The notes under the pieces are model-generated. The model saw nothing but the letters and a program-made list of their open reading frames with translations, was not told the origin of the DNA and did no database searches. Both the position numbers and the translations under genes were made by a program. A stretch of 31,541 nt of DNA from Mycoplasmatota bacterium (GTDB lineage: Bacteria; Bacillota_I; Bacilli_A; Izemoplasmatales; Hujiaoplasmataceae), in contig JAGLYJ010000006.1 of assembly GCA_023132365.1 (NCBI GenBank), positions 1-31,541 on the forward strand, given 5' to 3'. This document shows, piece after piece, positions 6,472-14,631 of the stretch. Numbering within the stretch: the stretch's first letter is position 1; every line of letters starts with the position of its first letter.

Positions 6472-8091
6472 ATGATTACAGTATCTAATCTAGATTTAAT
6501 CTTCCCTGATAAGAAGGTATTTGAAGATGTAAATATACAATTTACTAAAGGAAATTGTTATGGAGTTATCGGTGCTAATGGTGCTGGTAAATCTACTTTT
6601 CTTAATATACTATCAGGAGAAAAAGAATCAACTAAAGGAAATGTAATAATCGAAAAAGGTAATCGTATGGCTGTTTTAAAACAGGATCATTTTGAATACG
6701 ATGAATATAGCGTTATTGAAACAGTAATAATGGGACATAAAAGGTTATTTGATATTATTCAAGAGAAAGAAGAACTATATATTAAAGAACCATTTACTAA
6801 TGAAGATGGAATACATTTGGCTGATTTAGAAGTTGAATTTGCTGAAGTAGATGGTTGGAACGCAGAGAGTGATGCAGAAAAACTATTAAACGGATTAGGT
6901 GTTCCTAGAAATGTCTTTGAAAAGAAAATGAGTGAAGTTTTAGCCAAGAATAAAGTAAAAGTTTTATTAGCTCAAGCTTTATTTGGTAACCCTAATATTC
7001 TCTTGCTTGATGAACCTACAAACCATTTAGATTTTCAGGCTATAAAATGGTTAGAAAACTTTCTTATAGATTACGATCAAACAGTAATAACAGTATCACA
7101 TGATAGGCACTTCTTAAATAAAGTATGTACACATACTGTAGACATTGATTATAGTAAGGTTAAACTCTATAGTGGTAACTATGATTTTTGGAGAGAGTCA
7201 TCTCAATTAGTTCAAAAGTTAATGTTAGATTCAAATAAGAAAAAAGAAGATAAAATAAAATCTCTTCAAGCATTCATTGCTAGATTTAGTGCGAATGCTT
7301 CAAAATCTTCACAAGCTACATCAAGAAAGAAATCACTGGAGAAAATTAATCTTGATGAAATAGTGCCTTCAAGTAGAAGATACCCATTTGTAGGATTTGA
7401 ACTAGTTAAAAGCCTCGGCAAGGATGTTCTAGAGGTAACTAATCTTTCAGCTAGATATAAAGGTGAATTAGTATTTAGTAATGTATCTTTCGTTGTTAAC
7501 CGTGGTGAAAAAGTAGCTATTACTGGAAAGAATGATTTAGCTAGAACCTTATTAATTAAGGTATTAGCTGGAGAAGTTGAACCAGATAGCGGAACCATTA
7601 AGTGGGGGCAAACTGTTGTAAAGGCCAGTCTTCCATCTGATAACACTGAATTCTTCAAAAACAATGACTTAAATCTTGTTGAATGGTTAAGACAATATTC
7701 AAAAGATCCAGCTGAATCATATTTAAGAGGATTCTTAGGAAGAATGTTATTTTCAGGAGATCAACCATTAAAACAAGTTAAAGTGCTTAGTGGTGGAGAA
7801 AAAATGCGATGTATGCTTTCTAGGTTGATGATGTCACAAGCAAATACATTGCTAATTGACCAACCAACAAATCATTTGGATTTAGAAGCAATTCAATCTG
7901 TTAACCAAGGATTAAAAAACTATAAAGGGTCACTATTGATTTCATCACATGACCATTCCTTATTATCGAGTGTAACTAATAAAGTTATAAAGGTATTGGA
8001 TAATGGCGCATTTGTTTTTGAAGGTGGATTTGAAGATTATTTAGTAAAAGAGTCATTAAAAAAACAAAACACACAAAAAACAAGAAAATGA
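6472..8091 (+). CDS. ABC-F family ATPase (YkpA/YbiT type)
   Basis: 539-residue soluble tandem ATP-binding protein without membrane segments. ABC-F proteins bind the ribosome and relieve stalled or drug-bound states, or aid assembly. NBD1 has a normal Walker A (G-A-N-G-A-G-K-S-T, ~35-43) and Walker B (L-L-L-D-E-P-T-N-H-L-D), but the expected L-S-G-G-E signature reads V-L-A-K-N-K before V-K-V-L-L-A-Q. NBD2 has a normal signature (L-S-G-G-E-K-M-R) and Walker B-like L-L-I-D-Q-P-T-N-H-L-D (Gln for the catalytic Glu position), but its Walker A is G-K-N-D-L-A-R-T with Arg in place of Lys. W-L-R-Q-Y-S and F-L-G-R-M-L-F-S-G are typical of the YkpA branch. So one composite site pairs an intact Walker A with an intact signature and the other is degenerate. 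AAAGGAG precedes ATG. Confidence 0.92.
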   Translation: MITVSNLDLIFPDKKVFEDVNIQFTKGNCYGVIGANGAGKSTFLNILSGEKESTKGNVIIEKGNRMAVLKQDHFEYDEYSVIETVIMGHKRLFDIIQEKEELYIKEPFTNEDGIHLADLEVEFAEVDGWNAESDAEKLLNGLGVPRNVFEKKMSEVLAKNKVKVLLAQALFGNPNILLLDEPTNHLDFQAIKWLENFLIDYDQTVITVSHDRHFLNKVCTHTVDIDYSKVKLYSGNYDFWRESSQLVQKLMLDSNKKKEDKIKSLQAFIARFSANASKSSQATSRKKSLEKINLDEIVPSSRRYPFVGFELVKSLGKDVLEVTNLSARYKGELVFSNVSFVVNRGEKVAITGKNDLARTLLIKVLAGEVEPDSGTIKWGQTVVKASLPSDNTEFFKNNDLNLVEWLRQYSKDPAESYLRGFLGRMLFSGDQPLKQVKVLSGGEKMRCMLSRLMMSQANTLLIDQPTNHLDLEAIQSVNQGLKNYKGSLLISSHDHSLLSSVTNKVIKVLDNGAFVFEGGFEDYLVKESLKKQNTQKTRK

Positions 8092-8192
8092 TGTAATTAT
8101 AGAAACACAAATAAAAAGACAGAATATGAAAATAGAAGTTACAATTAATACAGTTAGCATACGAAAGGAACCATAAATAAAAGAAGCATTAG

Positions 8193-8222
8193 GAACAATA
8201 TTTTTGTTCTTTAGGCTATAAT
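8193..8222 (+). promoter_or_regulatory. Hairpin and TATAAT box upstream of the methyltransferase
   Basis: GAACAA (8193-8198) pairs with TTGTTC (8204-8209), with a weak T tail, which may end the ABC-F transcript. TATAAT at 8217-8222 is a good -10 for the next gene, but no convincing -35 is present at the right distance. Confidence 0.4.
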
Positions 8223-8256
8223 AGAAGTTATAATAAATTGTAAAGGCAGGCCACTC

Positions 8257-8853
8257 ATGAAAGCGAATAGAAACCATCCTTATTTATTTCAACTCATAGC
8301 TCCTTTTTATGGTTGGTTTTTTAAGGCACAGAAACGTAGATATTTAAATAATATAAAAATTTTACAACAAGTTGATGTATTTTCAAACACAAAGAGCGTT
8401 GTGGATATTGGCTGCGGAACAGGAGCATTAGCATCAGCGTTACATGAAAATGGGTTTAATGTTACTGGAATTGATCCAGTTATTAGAATGTTAAAAATTT
8501 CTAGGCGTAAAACCAATAACAATATTTCATTTGAATATGGTAATGTATTAAATGGATTGGATATAGTTGATAAGAAATTTGATATGTCTGTTGCTTCATA
8601 TGTAGCTCATGGTTTGAAGAAAGCCGAAAGAATGATTATGTATAAAGAAATGAAGCGAATTACAAAAGATAAAGTTCTATTATTTGAATACAATAACAAA
8701 AGACATTTAATTTCAGATGTTATCGAATGTATTGAGGGTGGAGATTATTTTAACTTTATCAAAGATGCAAGAAGCGAATTAGAGGAAATATTTAAATCTG
8801 TTCATAGTATTGAATTACATAAACAAGGATTAGTGTATATTTGTGAAGTGTAA
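8257..8853 (+). CDS. Class I SAM-dependent methyltransferase
   Basis: 198-residue Rossmann-fold methyltransferase. Motif I is V-V-D-I-G-C-G-T-G-A-L (residues ~48-58), followed by G-I-D-P (acidic residue of motif II) and a D-M-S-V-A-S-Y motif IV-like stretch. The substrate is not evident; similarity is to the broad Methyltransf_11/25 group. AAAGG lies before ATG 8257. An FNT-type channel gene follows 40 bases later on the same strand, so they may be co-transcribed, but no functional link is obvious. Confidence 0.85.
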   Translation: MKANRNHPYLFQLIAPFYGWFFKAQKRRYLNNIKILQQVDVFSNTKSVVDIGCGTGALASALHENGFNVTGIDPVIRMLKISRRKTNNNISFEYGNVLNGLDIVDKKFDMSVASYVAHGLKKAERMIMYKEMKRITKDKVLLFEYNNKRHLISDVIECIEGGDYFNFIKDARSELEEIFKSVHSIELHKQGLVYICEV

Positions 8854-8893
8854 ATCAAAGAGCTAGTCATTAATTATAGAAAAGAGAGACTAA

Positions 8894-9526
8894 ATGAAAA
8901 ACATCGAGAGAAGAACCATACTTAAAGCAATTGCTGCCGGAGTATATATAGGCATTGCTGGCTTGGTATATTTAAGTTTAGAAAACCACATTATTGGGTC
9001 ATTACTTTTTAGTTTTGGATTATTAGTTATTGTAAATAGAGGTTATTATTTATATACAGGGAAAGTGGGGTATTCATTCCCATATTCAAAAGGATATTTA
9101 ATTATCTTATTAAAAATATTATTAGGTAATATGATTGGTATAGCTATCGTAGCATTTCTCTTTAGATTAACAGGTATATCTGAGGTTGTTAATGCAGGGA
9201 GTGAGTTATTCGCATCAAAAATAGAACATACTTGGTATGAAACACTGACATTATCTATTTTTTGTGGAATGATGGTATATATTGCAGTTGAAAGTTATAA
9301 AAATGTAAAAAATGATTTAGCTAAGGTCATTATTTTGATTTTTGCTGTAATGATATTCATTCTATCTAAGTTTGAACATAGCATTGTAAATATGTTGTAT
9401 TTCTCTTTAAGCGATACTATTAATTTGAAAGGGATTTTATACCTTCTTATCATGATTTTTGGAAATGCTGTTGGAGCAATTTTCCTTAATTCAATTGAAA
9501 TGAAACTTAACAAAAATATCGAATAA
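8894..9526 (+). CDS. Formate/nitrite transporter (FNT) family channel
   Basis: 210-residue membrane protein with about six helices. FNT landmarks are visible: A-A-G-V-Y-I-G-I-A-G-L-V-Y-L in helix 1, G-L-L-V-I-V-N-R-G-Y-Y-L-Y-T-G-K-V-G-Y, a G-N-M-I-G segment, C-G-M-M-V-Y-I-A-V after the third helix, and F-E-H-S-I-V-N-M, which holds the family's central-pore His. FNT pentamers pass monovalent anions such as formate, nitrite, hydrosulfide or lactate. It is shorter than the typical 250-280 residues, mainly in loops. No pyruvate-formate-lyase or nitrite gene is adjacent, so the anion cannot be named. The gene ends before terminator copy B. Confidence 0.85.
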   Translation: MKNIERRTILKAIAAGVYIGIAGLVYLSLENHIIGSLLFSFGLLVIVNRGYYLYTGKVGYSFPYSKGYLIILLKILLGNMIGIAIVAFLFRLTGISEVVNAGSELFASKIEHTWYETLTLSIFCGMMVYIAVESYKNVKNDLAKVIILIFAVMIFILSKFEHSIVNMLYFSLSDTINLKGILYLLIMIFGNAVGAIFLNSIEMKLNKNIE

Positions 9527-9562
9527 GTTTCAGGAATATTAGTTCTGCCAAATAATCTTAGA

Positions 9563-9613
9563 CCTTGGTTTTTGTAGTGTTTCATTTACTACATAGATAA
9601 CCTAGGCTTTTTT
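9563..9613 (+). terminator. Nested-hairpin terminator (copy B of a repeated element)
   Basis: Outer stem CCTTGGTT (9563-9570) with AACCTAGG (9599-9606), one mismatch, around an inner GTAGT/ACTAC hairpin (9574-9578, 9588-9592), followed by six Ts. TTTTGTAGT and ACTACA plus AGATA are shared with copy A at 6273. Confidence 0.78.
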
Positions 9614-9837
9614 ATTTGCAAGAAATTGCAGTTTATACAAGTTTCAATAAATAACGTTAATGAAAAAGAAAAAAAACTTAAAAGCATCACAAAAGTTATT
9701 AACAAAAAGAAAAGCAATTATATTGACAGAAGGAAGAATATATTAATATATAATCAAAATTATATATACATATTAAAATTTGATTATTAGACTCATATAT
9801 ACTATGAAAAACATAATGTTTTATTAGAAGAAACTCA
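9614..9837. other. Non-coding AT-rich gap
   Basis: Between the FNT terminator and the promoter at 9838 there is only AT-rich DNA with poly-A stretches and TA repeats. No plausible reading frame, RNA motif or strong hairpin was seen. Confidence 0.5.
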
Positions 9838-9869
9838 TTGCTATAAATTACTATGTGTGATATAGTAAT
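9838..9869 (+). promoter_or_regulatory. Promoter overlapped by perfect inverted repeat (flavoprotein gene)
   Basis: -35 TTGCTA (9838-9843), 17-base spacer, -10 TATAGT (9861-9866). ATTACTAT (9847-9854) and ATAGTAAT (9862-9869) form a perfect 8-bp inverted repeat with a 7-base centre, overlapping the -10. This is a good operator candidate for a dimeric regulator not encoded next door. Confidence 0.65.
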
Positions 9870-9912
9870 GTAAAATGTTTTTGGTCATAAACAAATAAAA
9901 GGATGGTGTATC

Positions 9913-11046
9913 ATGAGACACAATACAATGAATAAGTTAGTTATTGGTGAATTAGTTGCAAAAGTACCTATTGTTCAAGGTGGAATGGGTGTTGGTATTT
10001 CATTAGCTAATCTAGCATCAGCTGTAGCTAATGAAGGTGGAATAGGAGTTATTTCAGCTGCAGGAATAGGAATGTTTGATGGTAAATCAAAAGATTTTAA
10101 TTATAATAATGTGCAGGGTTTAAGAAATGAAATAATTAAGGCTAAAAAAATGACATCTGGATTACTTGGAGTAAATATAATGGTCGCTTTATCTAACTTT
10201 GGTGAATTGGTTGAGGCAGCAATAGAAGAAGAGATTGATTTTATCTTTGCAGGAGCTGGACTTCCGATAGATCTACCTAAGTATATTAGAGAAACTTCTA
10301 AAACTAAATTAGTTCCAATTATATCATCCGGAAGAGCGGCGAAAATCATTATTAAAAAATGGCTAAAGAATTATAATTATCTACCAGATGCATTTGTCCT
10401 AGAAGGACCACTTGCTGGTGGACATTTAGGTTTTAAGAAAGAGAATATTGAATTAGAATCATATAAGCTTGAGAATCTACTTCCAGAAGTCTTAGAAGTT
10501 CTTGCCCCGTTTGAAAAAGAATATAAAAGAAAAATACCTGTTATAGTAGGCGGAGGAATATTTGATGGTTCTGATATCCATTATTACCTAAATAACGGAG
10601 CCTCAGCTGTACAAATGGCAACAAGATTTGTTACTACAGAAGAATGTGATGCAAGTGACGTTTTCAAACAAACTTATATAGATGCTAAAAAAGAAGATAT
10701 TATATATATAGAGAGCCCAGTAGGGCTTCCAGGAAGAGCAATAAGAAATCCATATTTAAATGATGTTAAAAATGGGCTTAAACACCCATTTAAATGCCCA
10801 TTTAATTGTATTGTCACCTGTAAAAAGGAAGAAGCCCCTTATTGTATTAGTCTAGCGTTATTAAATGCAAAAAAAGGGAAGATGGACAACGGGTTTGCAT
10901 TTGCTGGGAGTAATGCTTTTAGACTAAATGAAATTATTTCGGTTAAAGATTTAATAAATACATTAAAATTTGAATATCGCAAAGCAATCAAAATGGGTAC
11001 TTTTAAGAATTTAAAAAAACAAAAAGTAGTAACGGCATTAACATAA
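9913..11046 (+). CDS. Nitronate monooxygenase-like / NAD(P)H flavin oxidoreductase
   Basis: 377-residue FMN-dependent TIM-barrel protein of the nitronate monooxygenase/FabK family. Q-G-G-M-G-V-G-I-S at the start, the central G-P-L-A-G-G-H-L-G-F with the family's catalytic His, V-I-V-G-G-G-I-F for phosphate binding and G-A-S-A-V-Q-M-A-T-R-F are all present. The C-terminal part has a compact Cys cluster (C-P-F-N-C-I-V-T-C, then P-Y-C), seen in one clade of the family and of unknown purpose. It could detoxify nitroalkanes or act as an enoyl-ACP reductase; the absence of fatty-acid genes nearby makes FabK less likely. ATG 9913 follows AAAGGATGG. Confidence 0.88.
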   Translation: MRHNTMNKLVIGELVAKVPIVQGGMGVGISLANLASAVANEGGIGVISAAGIGMFDGKSKDFNYNNVQGLRNEIIKAKKMTSGLLGVNIMVALSNFGELVEAAIEEEIDFIFAGAGLPIDLPKYIRETSKTKLVPIISSGRAAKIIIKKWLKNYNYLPDAFVLEGPLAGGHLGFKKENIELESYKLENLLPEVLEVLAPFEKEYKRKIPVIVGGGIFDGSDIHYYLNNGASAVQMATRFVTTEECDASDVFKQTYIDAKKEDIIYIESPVGLPGRAIRNPYLNDVKNGLKHPFKCPFNCIVTCKKEEAPYCISLALLNAKKGKMDNGFAFAGSNAFRLNEIISVKDLINTLKFEYRKAIKMGTFKNLKKQKVVTALT

Positions 11047-11076
11047 GCATTATTACCGATATAAATTTACTATTAG

Positions 11077-11110
11077 TGCACGAAACATAACAGTTCGTGC
11101 ATTTTTTATT
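11077..11110 (+). terminator. Intrinsic terminator after the flavoprotein gene
   Basis: TGCACGAA (11077-11084) and TTCGTGCA (11094-11101) pair perfectly over 8 bp around a 9-base loop; TTTTTTATTT follows. Confidence 0.9.
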
Positions 11111-11191
11111 TACTTGCATGAAATCTATCGTATATTAGAATAGTAAGGTTTAAAGTGAATTGGCAATAGAAACTACAGTATTAGACAAAAC

Positions 11192-11219
11192 TTGACTAAT
11201 TCAATTTTTCTGTTAATAT
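11192..11219 (+). promoter_or_regulatory. Probable promoter of the MFS gene
   Basis: TTGACT (11192-11197), 16 bases, TAATAT (11214-11219) with an upstream TG. Transcription would begin near 11226, shortly upstream of the GTG/ATG region. Confidence 0.6.
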
Positions 11220-11285
11220 GAATTTATATTATTTATGGGTATTATATCCTTTACATATTTGATTTACATAGAGGAGAATGGGGAA

Positions 11286-12605
11286 ATGGAAAAAGAATCA
11301 CTGAGACAAAAGTTTGCTAATATATTTAATCAATACAGGGGATTATCTAAATCAGCATACGTATTATTTTTCGCTCGTTTAGTAACGAGCATGGGAGCAT
11401 TTATCTTTCCAATGCTCACGTTGATTTTAACAATTAAATTAGGTTATACAATGCTATATGCTGGGTCTCTTATGGCGATTGTGGCGGTTTTAATGTTAGT
11501 TGGAAACCTGATTGGTGGAAAACTTGCTGATAAATTTAATCGTAAGAAGATGATAATTATCTTAGATGTTTTAAGTGTTATATTCTTCCTTGCTTGTGCA
11601 ATTGTTCAACCGCAAGAAATAATGATATATTTCTTAATTGCATCTGGATTTTTCGCAACTATGGAAGGGCCAGCTTTTGATGCATTAATTGCTGAGGCTA
11701 CATTACCGGCAGAAAGAGAAAAAGTCTTTTCACTTTCATATTTGGGATTCAACTTAGGGTTTGCATTTGGGGCAGCTATGGCTGGATTGCTTTTTACAAA
11801 TTATTTGAGTCTAGCATTTATCTTAGATGGTCTGACAACAATTACTTCTACATTCATGATTATATTTATGGTAAAGGTCTATAAACATGATGAGATGAAA
11901 GAAGGAGACAAGAATGAATATGAAGAACATATGGATGAAAAGAAATCTATTTTTAAAATATTAGGAGAAAGAAAATCAATTATCTACTTTATCCTTATAA
12001 GTTCCATAGGTGCATTTATTTATCAACAATGGACATTTACATTACCAACATATGTTGCTCATGTTTTTGGTGAGGATTTAGGAGTTAAGTATTATGGATT
12101 TATCTCTAGTGCGAACGGGCTAGTAGTTATTATTATGACGCCGATAATGACCTATGTTTTAAGGAAAAAGTATGAACTACAAAAAATGACTATAGGTGCA
12201 ATTCTACTAGGAGCAAGTTTCATAATTATTTTCAGAGCAAGTGCGCTATATCTGTTCTTCATTTTTATACTGGTTTTCACTTTAGCAGAAGTTATAAACA
12301 TGATAGGATCTGCTCCATATATGAGCAGAAGAGTTCCAGGATCTCACCGAGGAAGGTTGTCTTCAATTGGATTCTTAGGCTACTTTGTTGGAGCTAATGT
12401 AAGTTACGTTATTTGTGGACTTATCATTGATAATCTAGGATATGATTATGTATTAGGATTACTGGTTATCTTAGGTTTAATTCAAGCAGTTCTAATTTAT
12501 TTAAATTATGCATTAGATAGGAAAATCTTTCCTAAGTTATATATAACACCACCAAGTTTGATGAAAACAAGTTTAATGAAAGAAAGAGAATCTCAAAAAG
12601 ATTGA
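11286..12605 (+). CDS. Major facilitator superfamily transporter
   Basis: 439-residue, 12-helix secondary transporter. The helix 2-3 loop carries the MFS signature G-G-K-L-A-D-K-F-N-R-K-K, and a charged central loop (~residues 195-225) separates the two halves. The general type is a drug/metabolite exporter; the substrate cannot be read from sequence. An in-frame ATG at 11235 has no ribosome site, whereas ATG 11286 lies 9 bases after GAGGAG (11271-11276) and gives a normal short charged N-terminus, so I use 11286. The gene stands alone between its own promoter and a convergent terminator. Confidence 0.9.
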   Translation: MEKESLRQKFANIFNQYRGLSKSAYVLFFARLVTSMGAFIFPMLTLILTIKLGYTMLYAGSLMAIVAVLMLVGNLIGGKLADKFNRKKMIIILDVLSVIFFLACAIVQPQEIMIYFLIASGFFATMEGPAFDALIAEATLPAEREKVFSLSYLGFNLGFAFGAAMAGLLFTNYLSLAFILDGLTTITSTFMIIFMVKVYKHDEMKEGDKNEYEEHMDEKKSIFKILGERKSIIYFILISSIGAFIYQQWTFTLPTYVAHVFGEDLGVKYYGFISSANGLVVIIMTPIMTYVLRKKYELQKMTIGAILLGASFIIIFRASALYLFFIFILVFTLAEVINMIGSAPYMSRRVPGSHRGRLSSIGFLGYFVGANVSYVICGLIIDNLGYDYVLGLLVILGLIQAVLIYLNYALDRKIFPKLYITPPSLMKTSLMKERESQKD

Positions 12606-12742
12606 ATATATGAAACTGTAAATAAATGAAGGATTACAGTTTTAGTTCAGGTATGTATTTGTTTAATTTATTTAATCATTGTTTCTTTTAAATCGATAAA
12701 AACGAATAACTTCTATTTCTACCTCTATTCTTTTCCATACAA

Positions 12743-12787
12743 AAAACCTCCTTTACAGTTATTGTAATGGAGGTTCATTATACCTTT
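12743..12787. terminator. Bidirectional terminator between convergent genes
   Basis: AACCTCC (12745-12751) pairs with GGAGGTT (12769-12775), with an inner TTACA/TGTAA stem. An A run precedes it (giving U run on the minus strand) and T-rich DNA follows on the plus strand, serving both the MFS gene and the minus-strand operon. Confidence 0.75.
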
Positions 12788-12861
12788 TTATTTTTTACTA
12801 AACAAATTAGGGGTCAGTGTAATATTAGCGCTTTTAATATAGTGTATTTTCATTTGGTAAA

Positions 12862-13344
12862 TTAAAGATTATCTGGATCCTTTTCAAAGAATACTCGGTT
12901 AGATGACTTTGTAGCTTTTGTAATTAAAGCTTTAGTCTTGTCAATATTATCTTTAATTGAATTTATGGTTTCAGTTGGGATATTATAATACAAGAATAAA
13001 TCTTCAAAGCTCTTCATAACTTGATGAAATTCCTTGTTAATGTTAACAAACTCATTAATCTTTTTACTTTGAACTGCATTTTTATATTGATGGTAATCCA
13101 TTTCGATTATATCGATAACTTCATCTGCAGAACTAAATTCCTTTATTGCAAGCGGATAAGGTTTTATTCTTTCTAAAAAATATTTATTTTTTTTATTTAT
13201 ATGATATACATAAGATACTTGAAAATTATTTTCAAGTAAAAATTTAACATATACCATTTTTCCTGAAACAACCTGAACTTTTGCTCCAGCTAGTAAAAGC
13301 TTCATCACATGCTGATTAGCTTCAGAATTTACATATTTATCCAT
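12862..13344 (-). CDS. Uncharacterised protein coupled to the permease gene
   Basis: 160-residue soluble protein that I do not recognise. The N-terminal half (Val/Tyr/Lys-rich beta pattern, residues ~20-60) resembles a small antiparallel sheet; the rest is predicted mainly helical and charged, with no Cys pair or obvious catalytic motif. GGAGG lies just upstream of its ATG on the minus strand, 12 bases after the stop of the permease gene, so the two are one transcript. A role as regulator or accessory of the permease is plausible by position only. Confidence 0.75.
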   Translation of the reverse strand: MDKYVNSEANQHVMKLLLAGAKVQVVSGKMVYVKFLLENNFQVSYVYHINKKNKYFLERIKPYPLAIKEFSSADEVIDIIEMDYHQYKNAVQSKKINEFVNINKEFHQVMKSFEDLFLYYNIPTETINSIKDNIDKTKALITKATKSSNRVFFEKDPDNL

Positions 13345-13356
13345 AAATTTTTCCTC

Positions 13357-14631
13357 CTATAAATAGAAAATCAACAAATATACAGTTGAAAATATAATTG
13401 ACAATATCATGAGTGGATAAGCAATTTTCATATAACTTAAGAATGATAGATTTCTATTGTCGCGTTCTACTATTCCTCTGGCAACAACGTTAGCCGAAGC
13501 CCCAACAATAGTGCCATTACCACCTAGACAAGCGCCAATTGATAATGCCCACCATACAGGCTCGAAATCAACTGAACTAAGAATCTCCATTTTATTAACA
13601 AGAGGAATCATAGTTGCTACATAAGGAATATTGTCTAAGAATGAAGAAAGGACAGCAGAAGCCCATAAAACAATCATTGATGTTGTTTTAATAGACCCTT
13701 TTGTTATAATAAGCAATTTCTCTGCAAGCATTGAGATAACACCAATACTTTCCAATGCTCCAACAAGAATAAATAATCCACCGAAGAAAAAGATAGTAGT
13801 CCATTCAACATCCGCTAAAATTTCCTGTGGTTCAACTTTACATAGCAATAATAACATGGATGCACCAAAAAGTGCAATTGTAGCTGATTGTAAATTTAAA
13901 AATTCTGATAGTGTAAATCCTGTAATTGTTATAAACAATACAATCAAACTTGTAACCAATAGTTTTTTATTAATTATCGCTTTTTTAGGGTCAAGAGACA
14001 TGAGCTTTAAGCGATCCTCTGGATCCACTTTTAATGATTTTCTGTATATGAATTTAATAATCAATATATTTATTATGAATACAAAAATCATTAATGGACC
14101 TACATTAGTAACAAAATCTAAAAATCCAAATCCTGTAAAACTACCAATCATTATGTTTGGTGGATCTCCAATTAGGGTTGCTGCACCACCGATATTTGCT
14201 GACATAATTTCTGATATAATTAATGGCAACGGATTAATTTTTAATGAATCTGCAACAACTAAAGTTACAGGAACAATTAAAAGAATCGTAGTTACATTAT
14301 CAAGTAAACCTGATGTTACGGCTGTAATGATTGATAAATATAAAAGAATTTTAATCGGGTCTCCTTTAGCTTTTTTGGCAGTATAAATAGCTAAGTACTG
14401 AAATAGACCTGTACGTTTAATGATGTTTACAATTATCATCATCCCAATTAGCAATCCAAGAGTGTTGAAATCTATATGCTCCAATGCTGTATCTTGAGAT
14501 ATAACTTGGAACAAAATCATTAAAATAGCTCCGAATACCGCAACCACAGTTCTATTAATTTTTTCTGAAACAATCATGGCATATGATAATACAAATATCA
14601 AAATACCCAAAACTAAATGCTCAGTAGCCAT
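13357..14631 (-). CDS. ArsB/NhaD-type (ion transporter superfamily) permease
   Basis: 424-residue integral membrane protein with about eleven helices and the two-fold repeat of the ArsB/NhaD/SLC13 superfamily. Repeat 1 has L-L-D-N-V-T-T-I-L-L-I-V-P followed by G-D-P-P-N-I-M-I-G; repeat 2 has S-F-L-D-N-I-P-Y-V-A-T-M-I-P followed by G-A-S-A-N-V-V. These hairpins form the transport site. Known members move arsenite, Na+/H+ or dicarboxylates; no arsR or arsC is nearby, so arsenite is not supported. AAGGAGG precedes the ATG on the minus strand. A 251-codon plus-strand frame inside this gene is an antisense artefact. Confidence 0.9.
   Translation of the reverse strand: MATEHLVLGILIFVLSYAMIVSEKINRTVVAVFGAILMILFQVISQDTALEHIDFNTLGLLIGMMIIVNIIKRTGLFQYLAIYTAKKAKGDPIKILLYLSIITAVTSGLLDNVTTILLIVPVTLVVADSLKINPLPLIISEIMSANIGGAATLIGDPPNIMIGSFTGFGFLDFVTNVGPLMIFVFIINILIIKFIYRKSLKVDPEDRLKLMSLDPKKAIINKKLLVTSLIVLFITITGFTLSEFLNLQSATIALFGASMLLLLCKVEPQEILADVEWTTIFFFGGLFILVGALESIGVISMLAEKLLIITKGSIKTTSMIVLWASAVLSSFLDNIPYVATMIPLVNKMEILSSVDFEPVWWALSIGACLGGNGTIVGASANVVARGIVERDNRNLSFLSYMKIAYPLMILSIIFSTVYLLIFYL

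Noticed and set aside
7266..7664. 132-codon minus-strand frame inside the ABC-F gene
   Set aside because: Fully antisense to a conserved coding region with no supporting signals.
8125..8176. 16-codon frame between the ABC-F and methyltransferase genes
   Set aside because: No ribosome site or promoter and no similarity; short frames like this are expected by chance.
13631..14386. 251-codon plus-strand reading frame
   Set aside because: Lies wholly opposite the permease gene, whose motifs and ribosome site are convincing; the antisense product is low-complexity Ser/Asn/Ile-rich without a ribosome site.
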